DNA of 64,000 nucleotides, taken from the NCBI GenBank assembly GCA_032209605.1, contig JASFXZ010000004.1, positions 34,692,401-34,756,400 of the forward strand. Reading direction: 5' to 3'. Shown piece after piece: positions 1 through 11,085 of the stretch. The notes beneath the pieces are model-generated. The model saw only the letters and a list, made by a program, of their open reading frames with translations, searched no databases and was not told the DNA's origin. Every line of letters begins with the position of its first letter. Position 1 is the first letter of the stretch. The position numbers and the translations under genes are program-made. The stretch comes from Mactromeris polynyma. Lineage: Eukaryota; Mollusca; Bivalvia; Venerida; Mactridae.

Positions 1-2950
1 GACAGAAATAATGCAGATACTAATTGTAAACGTTATGTTTACGATGATTAGATGTGCGTGTCTTCTTACAAGAAATTTTCACTTTTTACTTAATATATAA
101 CAGGAAATATCTTGTAAAAAGATGGTCGGCGCAATTTGAAGGTTAAGATTTGTTGTGCAACATAAAATAATGCCGAGATGTAACGATTGCTGGTCACTCC
201 AGATTCAAAATTGATTTCGGTAAATTGACCGAAATTCAGTGGATTTTGGTAAGGTAGCGTACCCTTTATCGAATGGTTAACCAATCCGCGTCAAGGTTTG
301 AAGAGAAAAGAAGAGAAATTGCCTTGGTGGTTAACGTAAGATTTATAATATAAAAACCTAGCACTTACCTTTTGATAACTCATCACCAAACACCAGAACT
401 TCGCAGAGTTGTAGGGTACCATAGTCATTGCTTGCAGTGCGAGTGATGTCCACCCACCGTCCAGTAACAGATGACGTTATATTAAAGGTTTAGCTTGTGC
501 CGACTGGTCCAGCAGTAGTCGTCATTACCGTTTTCAACTAACAACTGAACATCGCTTAGCCTTTCAGTTGGAAACAGCATAAAGCTATAACAATTGAGTT
601 GTGATATCAGTTAGAACACATAGTAGTCAGTAGTCGCATCATGAATATTAACACCGTGTTGAGTATATCGGTTTAAATAAGATAAATATACGAGTATCAA
701 TGTGATAACTGTCAATTTGGTAAGTAATGAGAACTAGATGCGGTATATACAAGAGTCCTCGTTCGATAACACATATTGACTAAACCATTTCAATTGTAGC
801 TTGCTAACGTTGGACATATTTGACCTGTTCAAAAACGACAAACAAAATCATGTTGATAAACACGCGTATTTTAGATTATCATTGTTGGCAAAATGACGAT
901 GTATCTACTGAAACAATCGTCGAGACTGTTTCGTTGACATTCGAGGAATGTGCAGACATATACATTTTAGGAGCTCCATGTCAAGGACGTCGCCATTGTA
1001 TAGTGCTTCAAGAACGAGCTTTGTAATTGGTCAAAATATCTTCATGAATCATGAAGCGACCAATCTCATTTACAATATTGGCTTATGACTAAAACGTTAA
1101 CAATCCAATCAAACCACCAACGGGCGATTACGAATGGATCGGTCATGAGTATCTGACGATAGATATTGTTCTGAACAATATTATTCCTAACATGTTTGAA
1201 AGAGAGAGAATACGTAACTTCAGGGAAAGCCACATAAAAGCCTTGCTCTATTAAATTCTACATGCTGCTTGCTTACATGTTTGAACAGTCGGTACTTGAA
1301 GCAACTAATAGGAAATGTTTGAAAACACATAGAAATAAATCTGCCTCGTACAACACATGTCCAACCTGTTATACACCGTCACGTGATCTATGGCGTATAT
1401 TTTACCAAGATCTACTTCCCGCCATGCATTAATTGACGAAATGGTATGGGAACACGAGGCAGCGAAGTAATCACCGTTCGTGTTTCCATCCACGGCCTTG
1501 TCTGCTGATGCGAAAGAAAGCTGGTCTGTCTGATAAGCAGGCTATCCGAGGGCCAGATTTTGCAGTGCTGTTGGATAGGATAAATGTGATGGCGTCAATA
1601 AAATATGCTGTGGTGACTTCACACATATTTGCCGCATTTACACATACTTCTTCAATACTTACTCCGGCAGCATGTTATCATTTGTGTAACTTGATCTGTA
1701 TTGCAAATACAATTCAGCAATTTCATTGATTAAATGTTCGCTTATAGTGTTCTATTCACGGCACTGACAAGGTCTAATTTCCCTTTCATGCGCCTCATGA
1801 ATTATTTGCTGTCGTGCTCGAATTGAAAACTGTTATCACTTGATGTCCGCAAGTTACTGGAAATTAACAATTGTTCTGAATACACAAGTCAATATTTATT
1901 GAAACGATCACATGCATGCTTGCTAGAACATTAATGTTAGAATCAAGCGAACGCTTAACGATGTGTAAAGTGGTAGATCTACCTTATTGTGTAAACAATA
2001 CAGGCAATGCAAGTACAAGCGAAATAAAAGTAATTTTATTTACATAATGTATTTCCGTTATATTTTAATTGGAAAACGTTTTAATCATTGAGACTATTAA
2101 TAACTAAATCAGACAAAACATTTTTATAAGGCAACAAACATGGAAAAATACATAGTCTAATTTAGGTTTAGACTATATAGAAATGAAATTCAAAACCTTG
2201 CTCTATTAACTTAGTTCTGATGAAAAATAGATTTACAGTATAATACATCTGTTATACAGGCTGTTGGTAGGGTATATGGGGATTCACAAACTGGTTATAC
2301 CCAATAAACCCTGTAAAGAACCTGTAAAACTAACAATATTACTTACTTTATTAACAGACTCGGCATAAATGTGCCTCTGATTTCAGACATTCAAACACAA
2401 AACATGCACATACAAACATACATACAAAAATATATTCATACATACAGAATCGTGAAACAATTCATCGTAACATACAGACACGTGGTGACAATTACTCTGT
2501 AATTATTGTAACGATTGTGGTAACGCGTTGATTAATGTTATAGAAACATATTTGCAAAATAGATCGATAAATCAAGAATACAAAAGTGTACCGTATGATA
2601 AAACATCGAAGTATTACGAGTCACGAACTTATTGCCTTCGTACTTCTATCTTGCGCCAGAGTGACATAGTATTGTACGTATTACTTTGCAATATGGTTCT
2701 GTAGATTTGAACAAAAAACCGACACCGACACGCGGTGCCTATTTTAAGAAATCGATTTTAGAAATTCAGACTTTTAAAAACTTCTGGCCGTTGATGACAA
2801 TAAAATTTCGTTAAATAACGCTGCAAAATTATATAAATATTAGCGTCAAGCACTGATTGCCATATCATGTTTTAGTTTTCTTCATTTCTGTAATGTGTTT
2901 ATAGCGATGGCTAGATACATTTATATCTTTAACTTTGACGATAAGCTATT
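1..2950 (-). repeat. Inverted copy C of the lectin-locus segmental duplication
   Basis: Read on the minus strand, this block follows the sequence of copy B from about 30.47 kb through the lectin exons. It includes the microsatellite-like stretch upstream of the gene, the half-palindrome with GGTATATGGGGATTC near 2270, and the two lectin exons. It is clearly diverged from A and B and carries small indels. The third exon would lie beyond the left window edge. Boundaries are judged by eye. Sequence near 2960-3010 also resembles, inverted, the sequence just 3' of the signal exon at 6.9 kb, so the copy may extend further. Confidence 0.75.
369..1567 (-). pseudogene. Fucolectin-like (FTP/F5-8 type C) lectin pseudogene, inverted copy C
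   Basis: Two exon relics match the lectin exons of copies A and B: 1352-1567 (first half of the FTP domain) and 369-567 (second half). Three lesions are visible. The Lys codon of the GKPA motif is TAG. A TAA stop lies in the second exon where A and B have Phe (after GPVGTS). The splice acceptor before the second exon reads CCAA instead of CCAG. Six codons (18 bp) present in A and B are also missing after the GDY motif in the second exon. The donors (GTACGA and GTAAGT) survive. This copy keeps a His in the SCSHT motif and a Cys after NRLDM; A and B have lost both. The PAN-like exon lies outside the window, so C-terminal integrity is unknown. Confidence 0.8.
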
Positions 2951-4298
2951 TTAAACATATAAATTTGTTATAATAAAGTAGGCGAAATGAGCTTATATAC
3001 TCGGGTATTATAGATGTGTGCAGTAGGAATGAATCATGTTGACAAAATATGAACACTATATTAGAGAGAATAAGTTGCTACAGGGAACGCCAAATACATA
3101 AGACCTATGGGAAAAGTACACTCTATAAAACATCAGGCATTTGAGGAAGAGCAAGGCTAAATGCGCAAGGAAACAGGGGCGCACGGAATGGCCTGGCCAA
3201 CCATAAGGGACAACTTAGGAGAATAAATGAGGATAAACAGGGAGATATACTGTATGATATACATATCAGGACGAATCAAGACAGCTGGAAACACTGCATT
3301 GTACAATCATGTATTGGTTAAACATTTTGATAATATAATTTGATTGTTATACAATATCACGGAAATGTTACATGAACATAACTATTAAGCATGAATCAAA
3401 TAAATTCGATTTAATTTTACTTGTAAATAGAACGTCATAGTATTTTTTTAAGCTTTGGAAACATTATTGAATTCATCTTGCGAAGTGTTTTCATTCAAAC
3501 CCAACGGATGGATAATGTTTGCTTATTTAGAATGTTCCATACAGAAATAATTAAATAATTGTTTTAACAAAACTTGAAAATCATCAGTCGTATGATCACA
3601 ACATCCGTATACAATGCCTCCAGTACATCGCTGTATCTAATGTTTACATTTACACGATTCAACATAACAACTGTACGCATTCTCTATTTCGATGTGTTGT
3701 GCTGTCGTATCTAAGAAATTTATAAACGCAAAAATGTGACTTGAAAGTCAACCAATTCTATTTCCAAGCATGCGGGCAACTGCTAAGATATAATGGTGCA
3801 CACTTGGTAGCAGAGGGGCAAACTATGCCTTAGCAACATATCTTCAGCTGAACAGCAAATTTGCTAACGTCTCAGAGACCAAAGATAACAAACGTTTTGA
3901 AATAATTCAGCATAACTTGTGTCCATATAAATTGCCTTATACAGCAAGTTTTGCTAAAATGTCGTTCGAAATATTTCAATGGATAGACAAAAAACATCCA
4001 TGAATCCCCTGATGTAAAATTGTTAATAATAAGTATGGAAAGTCGTATAAACAATACATATCATGACGTTATATGTAAACTTTTAAGTGATGTATTATCG
4101 TTTTTTTAACCCAATTTATGCAGGTTAAAAATAATTGGCCCAACCATTCCTTTTGTTACAAACACAAAGCCGCAAAAAGACAGTCAAATGTATCCATACA
4201 AACATACAGGATGTCAAACAACACACTGATATAATATAAACATAAACGAAACTACACAACAACTCATAATAATTGTTACTTCAGCATAGATATGTGCT
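2951..4298. other. Non-coding AT-rich sequence with dispersed repeats
   Basis: No credible coding sequence was found. It contains the dispersed repeat at 3063-3260. Near 4120-4200 there is a stretch whose reverse complement recurs at about 26920-27000 (shared core around TTAAAAATAATTGGC and TTGTTACAAACACAAA). Confidence 0.5.
3063..3260 (+). repeat. Dispersed repeat, GAGAATAAGTTGCTACAGGG family, copy 1
   Basis: It begins GAGAGAATAAGTTGCTACAG and continues through GGGGCGCACGGAATGGCC to an AATAAATGAGGATAAACAGG tail. Related copies lie at 39250-39430, 44797-45010 and 45925-46145. Short inverted or partial pieces occur near 1203-1245 and 13338-13380. No coding potential is shared among the copies. 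The family is unidentified. Confidence 0.6.
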
Positions 4299-4410
4299 AA
4301 AAATTAGTAGAAACATTACATACATATTAGTTATTGTGTGTCTGAAATTTGTGTTTGATATTTATTCGTATTTAATGACAATATCCTTAATATGTCATCT
4401 GAGTACTTTT
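4299..4410 (+). repeat. Dispersed repeat also found beside the Ngaro-like element
   Basis: About 110 bp here (from TTAGTAGAAACATTAC to the CATCTGAGTACTTT segment) recurs at 50484-50595 with scattered differences. The second copy ends just before the left direct repeat of the Ngaro-like element, so it probably records the insertion target. Confidence 0.55.
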
Positions 4411-4815
4411 AACTTTTGTTAAGTGTATATGTCAACAACTTGTAAAAATCTTTTTCTGGTACTGGGAACTGTTAACATATATTTTTCAATAAAATTCTTA
4501 TATTATTCAATACCTTGTGCACAGTACAATTACCAAAATTGTGTAAACTCCAAATGAATACGACTCAATGTGTTAGAACACAATCACTCATAAGGTATTT
4601 GTCTGGTTTGAGTGCTGGAAGTTATGGGTTTAATACCTACCCGAATCAAGCCCATGGGTTTAAATGGTATTTATAACGGTCTTACTTGGGAATCAGCATA
4701 AATATACATATAAAGGATAAACCAGAAGATAAATAGGCCGTTATAAGTATGTCGTAGTGGATATTCTGTTGATTCCATATGAGCTGTGTATATCAAAATA
4801 TTGGTTGATAATATA

Positions 4816-5020
4816 TGTGTAGCATTTGAAACAAATCAAGGGGAAAGTGCGCCTGATGTGGGCTTCGAACCCATCTACCACCATGGGATGTTAAACAATG
4901 CTCCCACTATTGAAGTAAATCAAGTGAAAGTGCGCAAGATGTGGGGCTCGAACCCACAATCCCCTAAACACTGGTACAGCGCTTCACCAAATGAGCTTAT
5001 CTAGTGGCCGTCTTACCCCC
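4816..5020 (-). repeat. Two tandem tRNA-derived SINE-like units
   Basis: Read on the minus strand, each unit carries an RNA polymerase III box B-like motif (GGGTTCGAGCCCC and GGGTTCGAAGCCC). Each is followed by CACATC-n-GCGCAC and a related tail ending near TGATTT. The outer unit also has a box A-like TAAGCTCATTTGGTGAAGCG segment. The acceptor arms do not pair like a functional tRNA, so these look like tRNA-derived repeats rather than tRNA genes. Head-to-tail spacing is about 95-100 bp. Confidence 0.55.
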
Positions 5021-5299
5021 ACACCACTTCACAGAAATGAGTAATTTAACTCTTTGTGCAATTTATTTTCCTGCAGCCTGATATCCAGGATGATAGCACT
5101 GATTGACAGACTGATATTGTTATGTCGGTCTATTTTAATTGCAATAATAAATTTCACTCGATCCGGACTCGGACGACTTATAAATATCAGAATATTACAT
5201 AAATTTACCTGTACGATGGAATCTGTTGTTTTGGCATTATCAGCATGTCAAATCTTTCCCAGTAGCCATGTTCACGCCGTTCACGTCTTTCATGTAGTC

Positions 5300-5520
5300 G
5301 CACTTCTGTACAAGTTACACGAATCATTAATGCATTATTTTGTAATTTTAAATAGAAGAACCGGTAGAACAGTGTTAACGTTATATGCGATTGTTCTTAC
5401 ACATCTCAATTGCGCACTGTATATACACCGTTGCCGTGCGTTTTCTTTGAAGGCCGCCATTTTGTTCGTTATGGGAAATCCTTGTTTACGTCTTACATCA
5501 AGGAAAATATTATTATAGCA
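5300..5520 (+). repeat. Dispersed repeat, pair with 56588-56795
   Basis: About 200 bp from ACAAGTTACACGAATCATT through the GGCCGCCATTTTGTTCG segment to TGGGAAATCCTTG recurs at 56588-56795 with roughly 85-90 percent identity by eye. A 154-residue open frame overlaps this copy but is not conserved in the other copy, so I do not call it a gene. Confidence 0.6.
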
Positions 5521-6659
5521 AATGTGTTATTGGTTTTTTTTTTACTGTATTTTTTTACCTACGGTTATCAATATTTTAATCATTTATATTTAACAGTCGA
5601 CAATTCATTAATATTTAACAGTCGAAAATTTAACAAAAAGTATTCAATTTAGAACAGTTTCCGTAAATCGTCGATATTCAATGGAACATGACGTAAACCT
5701 GTATTGCACATGCACTACATGCGTGATACGTTTGTGCTGCGGCACAGGAAGACATTTTTTCTGTAATTGCCATATTGCAAATGAAAATTCGTTTGGGGTA
5801 ATTTCTGTTGCGTAAGTGATTTCAACTCAAATCATTGTTCACGTTCATATAACAAAAAAAACGCTGAGATGTTGGTCTAGTTTTTAACCGATTCATTCAC
5901 AGTGAACTATAACCCCTGTCCGTTCATTTTCGCTGTACTCAGTGTCGTAGCTAGCGGGGATTCACATAGTTTACATGTGCATGTGCGTGACTGTACTCAA
6001 ATGAGTCTTGGGTATTGTGTTTAACGTGAATTTGGTATTTTAGCACCAAAAGTGTCCATATGACGTTAACAATATATACAGACTAAATATCGTCAATTGT
6101 TTACGAGTAAAGGCTTGTTTGACTTCCGTCCGAATTCGTGATCACCGCAATTGTAACCGCGCTTACCGTGGATACGCCACTGGGCGCGCATTTGTACATG
6201 GACGGTATAATTGGAGCAGGCAAAAAGTAGACCTTTCGGTGCTTGTTTGGATTCGCGGTGGTAAAGACTGCGGCCGACAGTCTCAAAAGCGGGGAATGTT
6301 GTGTTACCGAAATATTTCCAGGCTTTACTTTTGAATGCAAACTCGGATCGTGTAGACACAGCACAGTGTGTTTTACCTTATGATTGATCATGTCAAATTC
6401 GACTTTCGCGCCAATATGTTAAAGTATAATATATGTCATACACAATAATCATTGTCTAACATATTTTTTGTTTATAAAAATCAGGTAATGTAAGGTCATT
6501 TTCGATGATTTATGTCCAATTACACCATAATGGACTGTTTTGTTTTTTCCAACATATATTTGATCCGATTATACGTCGGTCTTTATTGCTTTTCATTTCG
6601 TTAAACACAATAATACTTTAAGTGCTTCGTTCCTTACTATTTCTTTTCTATCACAATTG
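5521..6659. other. Non-coding sequence, nothing recognised
   Basis: Overlapping open frames of 70-96 codons on both strands near 6093-6391 resemble no family I know and are not repeated elsewhere in the window. No promoter, RNA gene or transposon ends were recognised. Confidence 0.4.
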
Positions 6660-8600
6660 CGTAACTCGATGTTAGAACTTTCAGTCCTTTGATTGACAAT
6701 TGAAACCACATTGGGAGTCATATAGGAAATTTCTAACAGATAACGCGAATGTTTTGGTGACACTGATTACCATGTGTGTCAATATAGAACGCATAAGGAG
6801 CAGCTCGCCAGGACGTTTGAAGACATTACATACCATGTACGGATATGTGCTATTATGTGTGGCATGTGGATATTCATCAGTAAACGGTTGGTAAATTATG
6901 TTGGATATATTTCAAAAGTTATTTCAATATAATTACATTTCCATTTTTTTCTAGCGAGAATGTGTATGCTATTTCGTCTAACTTGCTAATTAGCTTATTT
7001 CGCCTACTTTAATATAACAAATGCTTAAAATAGATTAGTATCATAGATATAAATTGTAAAGTTATTTAGCAATTGCTATAAACATACATCGAAATCACGA
7101 TAGTAAAATAAGAATGCGCAAAACTTGTATCGGTGGATACCAATTACTTTACAACCGTTTTGGAAAAAGGTAGCCTTGCCAACAAAAAGGGAAAACAATA
7201 AGTCTTCACAATAAAATATGATTTGGGCGCCCGTGCTCGGGGTCAATTTTTTATATAACTCGGCATTATTTTGAGGAAATGTTCTCGTCGTTCTAAAAAG
7301 TTTGAATGGGTAAAATTGAGTAAATATTCATTATATAGCTTCCGCCGTTCAGTGTCGGTTTCTTGTGTCACTCAGGCACGATATTGATGTACAATGAGTG
7401 TGTGGCTGGTAATAATTTGATCTATCTATTATGGTACGATTTGCATTTCTTAATTTATCTATAAAATAAACCATAATTGTTACAATTATAATACACTTAC
7501 AAAGGCATTGTCAGCACTTGTATGTATTTCACTGTGATAATGTGTTTCATGATGTTATAGTAGTATGTCTTTATTTCAGCTTCATCAACATGTACATACC
7601 AAACTATTTCCTAATCGATATAAATAATCATTGACACTCTTTGGCGTCTTTGTAAAAATTGATTGCAGTTTTAGCAAATGGTCCGTATATCTGGGTTTCC
7701 ATAAACAAATTGTTACGCACTAATGTTCGCATAAATAATTGCTCTCGTATGTCACAATAAGCTTGGCAATTAAATAATTCATGGTATTCAGTTAATATCA
7801 CACATTGGACTTAACTTGCATCTACGGAAAGTCTCTCATATCGACCAGTTTCAATTCTACTGCATGATGACCGATGTCTGTGTAGGTCAATTAGTATACA
7901 TAATTGCTACTGAACAAATTCGGACGCCACTGTTTACACAAATGGCGCTTATTACCACCTCGACTAGAGGAACCAATATCACTGTTATAATCCAATAAAA
8001 CCACTTGGTAACATACCGTTCAGAATGGCAAGTTAAACTGGGCTAATAAACGAAGCAGGCAAATATTGTTCAACAGCATTAAACATAATTGTGTCCAGAA
8101 ATTGCTGAAACATAAATACAAAATTCATACAAAAACGAGTAGATCCTGTTGCAACCCACGAGTAGATCACATAATCTAAGGAACATTAAATCCCCTTGTA
8201 AGTTCAAACATGCCATCAACATCCATTTAATGCCCAGTTAGTTTTAATTAAAGAGAATTTCTTATATTTTAAGCAATATATTTTTATTGATTTTTCTGTA
8301 CTCAATATTTTGCGATTTATCTCTGTCACTTTAATGCTGATCATAACTGTGATGTACTAAATACTGTGATATAATTTAATGTTAACCTCAACTGTGTTAC
8401 ACTTCAAACTCATAACTTGATCTCAGTTTGTTCTTTGGTGATCATTAAGTTATTAATTGTATAATTTTAACATGAATTTCTGTGTCATGCCGCCAATAAC
8501 AGGGACCACGATGTAAATAAGAGGAATATTATTTCTCTTTTTTCCTGTTATCCCTGGTTTAGGTGTGAATTTCATGGTCATGTATGTGTTAATATATATT
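6660..8600 (+). repeat. Segmental duplication, left block, copy A
   Basis: This block aligns with 24236-26130 at roughly 85-90 percent identity. It contains the candidate signal-peptide exon. Other shared landmarks are the GTGCTCGGGG-containing segment, a segment with ATGACCGATGT, and CATGCCGCCAATAACAGGGA. At about 8600-8650 copy A joins directly to the lectin-proximal block. In copy B more than 4 kb of other sequence, including a satellite array, lies between the two blocks. Confidence 0.75.
6835..6886 (+). CDS. Candidate signal-peptide exon of lectin gene A
   Basis: From ATG the frame gives MYGYVLLCVACGYSSVNG, a short hydrophobic leader with a plausible cleavage site near GYSSVNG. The exon ends one base into a codon at a GTTGGT donor. 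That phase-1 end joins the acceptor at 9351 to give VNG-LYNLALGKPA, which is how secreted fucolectins normally begin. A stronger-looking donor four bases downstream (GTAAAT) would put the lectin exon out of frame. The exon is duplicated at 24395-24446 with the same length and donor. Without transcript data it remains a prediction. Confidence 0.5.
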
Positions 8601-9350
8601 ATATAACCAACATGTCATTGCGGTTATTTCATACATCTTGCACTCCAGTTTGTGAATCCCCATATACCCTACCAACAACCCGTATAACATACTTATTATA
8701 CTGCAAATCAGAACTAAGTTAATAGACAAAGGGATATATATATAGTCTAAACCTAAATTAGAATGTATATTTCTCATGTTTTTGGCATTATAAAATGTTT
8801 TGTCGGATTAAGTTATGAATAGTCTCAATGATTCAAACGTTTTCCATTTAAAATATAACGGAAATACTTTCTGTAGATACTATTTCTTTTATTTCGCTTG
8901 CACTTACATTGCCTGTATTGTATACCCAATAAGTAAGATCTACCTCTATACACATGGTTAAGCGTTCGCTAGATTCTAAAATTAATTTTCAAGCATCTAA
9001 TCACATTTGTTTAATATAAACTGAAGCACGCATGTGATATTTTCAATAATTATTGACTTGTGTATAAAGAACAATTGTTAATTTAATTGATAAAAGTGTT
9101 CAAGTCGAGCCCGACAGCAAAACGTTATGAGGCACATGAAGGGGAAATTAGTTCGGAACTCATGTACCTTGTCAGCGCCGTGAATATACTAATATAAGCG
9201 AGCATTTTATGTGCAATATAGATCAAGTTATAAAAATTATAAAATGCTACAGGAGTAAGTATTGTAGAAGTATGTGTACATGCGGCAAATATGTATGAAG
9301 TCACCACATAATATTTTATTGACGCAATCACATTTATCCTATCCCAACAG

Positions 9351-11085
9351 GACTGTACAATCTGGCCCTCGGAAAGCCTGCTTTCATGACAGATCAATTT
9401 GATTCAACAACATCAGCAGACAAGGCCGTAGATGGAAACACGGACGGTGATTGGTACCACGGCTCATGTGCCACTACCAGTTCGTCAATTAATGCATGGT
9501 GGGAAGTAGATCTGGGTAGAATATACGCCATAGATCACGTGACGGTGTATAACAGGTTGGACGCTCATTGTACGTGGCATTTTTTATACTACGTGTTTTC
9601 AAACATTTCCTATTAGTTGCTTCAAGTAGCAGCGACTGTACAAATAAGACGATAGACACGTATGCAGACAATATGTAGACTTTAAACATGTTAGGAATAA
9701 TAGAGTTCAGAACAATATCCATAGTCAGATACTCATGACCGATCCATTCTTTATCGCCCGTTGGTGGTTGGAGTGGATTCTTAACGTTTTAGTTATAAGC
9801 CAATATTGTAAATGAGATTAGACGTTTCACGATTTCATGGAGCTCGTAAAATATGTATGTCTACACTTTTCTCGAAATTCAACGACAGAGTCTCGACGAT
9901 TGTTTCAGTAGACATGTCGTCATTTTGCAAACAATGATAATCTAAAATACTCGTGTTTTGTGAACATAATTTTGATTGTCGATTTCGGGTTGGTTAAAAT
10001 ATGTCATCGTAATAAAGTTATACTTGAAATGGAATGGTCAATCGGCTTTATCCAACGAGGAATGTTGTATATACCGCATCTAGTCCTCATTACTTACCAA
10101 CTTAACAGTTATCACACTGATATGCTTATCTTATTGAAACACACCGATACAGTCATCACGTTGTTTATATTCATGATGCGACTACTAACTAACTATTTGT
10201 TCTAACTGATATCACTACTCAATTGTTATAACTTAATATTTTTTTCCAGCTGAAAGGCTTAGCGATGTTCAGTTGTTCATTGGAAACGGTAATGGCGACT
10301 ACTCATTAAAAGGGTTTCATGCTGGACCAGTCGGCACCAGCTTTACCTTAAATATGACGCCTTCTGTTAATGGACGCTGGGTGATGATCAGTCGTACCGC
10401 AAACAGGGATTATAGCCATCTACAACTCTGCGAAGTTCAAGTGTTTGGTGATGAGTTATCAAACAGTAAGTCCTAGGTTTATATATATATATTAAGTAAA
10501 AAGTGATAGGTTCTTGTATGAAGACGCGTCAATCTAATCTTTGTAAACATAGCGTTATAGAACGCAAATATCCATGGCGTCAAAGTTGCGATCAATATGT
10601 AAAACATTTAAAAACGGTTTATTAAGGTGCTTTTAAAAGGTTAGATATTTGTATACGATGTTGTTTGATTTAACCATAATGTGTTGTACAGTGTGGTACA
10701 ATTGTAAAATATGACAATGCATGTTTACTATTAAGGATATGTTTTACCGCAAATTGGGCAAAATGACGAAGACGTATATCCTGTTCATAGCCACGATGAA
10801 TGTTATTATTTTACAAGTTCGTGTAGATTCATAATATTTGATGGCAGCATTTATTTTATCATCCACACAGGTAGATTACAGCATGTCGATGGTAAAATTG
10901 GGACAGGAGTTATTCTAGAGTCATTACAAGCAAGCTCTAAGGTAGAGTGCTGCATTATGTGCAAGATGACAGCCAAGTGCTCAGCTGTAAACTACAACTC
11001 TGTCACAGGAATGTGCGAGAAATTAGAAACGGTGACAACAATTGTCAATTCCAACGAAAACAATTACTTCTATAAATTTGCTTAA
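9351..11085 (+). CDS. Secreted FTP (fucolectin-like) lectin with PAN/apple domain, gene A body
   Basis: Three exons: 9351-9569, 10250-10465 and 10871-11085. Acceptors are AACAG, TTCCAG and CACAG; donors are GTACGT and GTAAGT. All junctions are phase 1 and the frame closes on TAA at 11083-11085. With the signal exon the product is 233 residues. Exons 2-3 encode one F5/8-type C fold of the fucolectin class, with LALGKPA, SSINAWWEVDLG, YAIDHVTVYNRLD, SERLSDVQLFIG and LQLCEVQVFG. Exon 4 encodes a cysteine-rich module (CC-x2-C-x5-C-x10-C) typical of PAN/apple domains. FTP lectins bind fucose and act in innate immunity. Here the expected His of the C-x-H-T motif is Thr (SCATT) and the adjacent Cys pair is Ala-His, so classical fucose binding is doubtful. 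Both Arg positions (NR, SER) remain. Confidence 0.85.

Noticed and set aside
5054..5518. 154-codon open frame on the + strand
   Set aside because: It runs through a dispersed repeat whose other copy (56588-56795) does not keep the frame; the hydrophobic residues reflect AT-rich codons.
6093..6391. Overlapping open frames on both strands
   Set aside because: No family resemblance, no conservation in a duplicate and mutual overlap on opposite strands suggest chance in a less AT-rich patch.
9489..10205. Open frames antisense to and inside the first intron of lectin A (also in B)
   Set aside because: They are identical in both copies only because the whole block is identical; they overlap the real exon or intron and have no domain.
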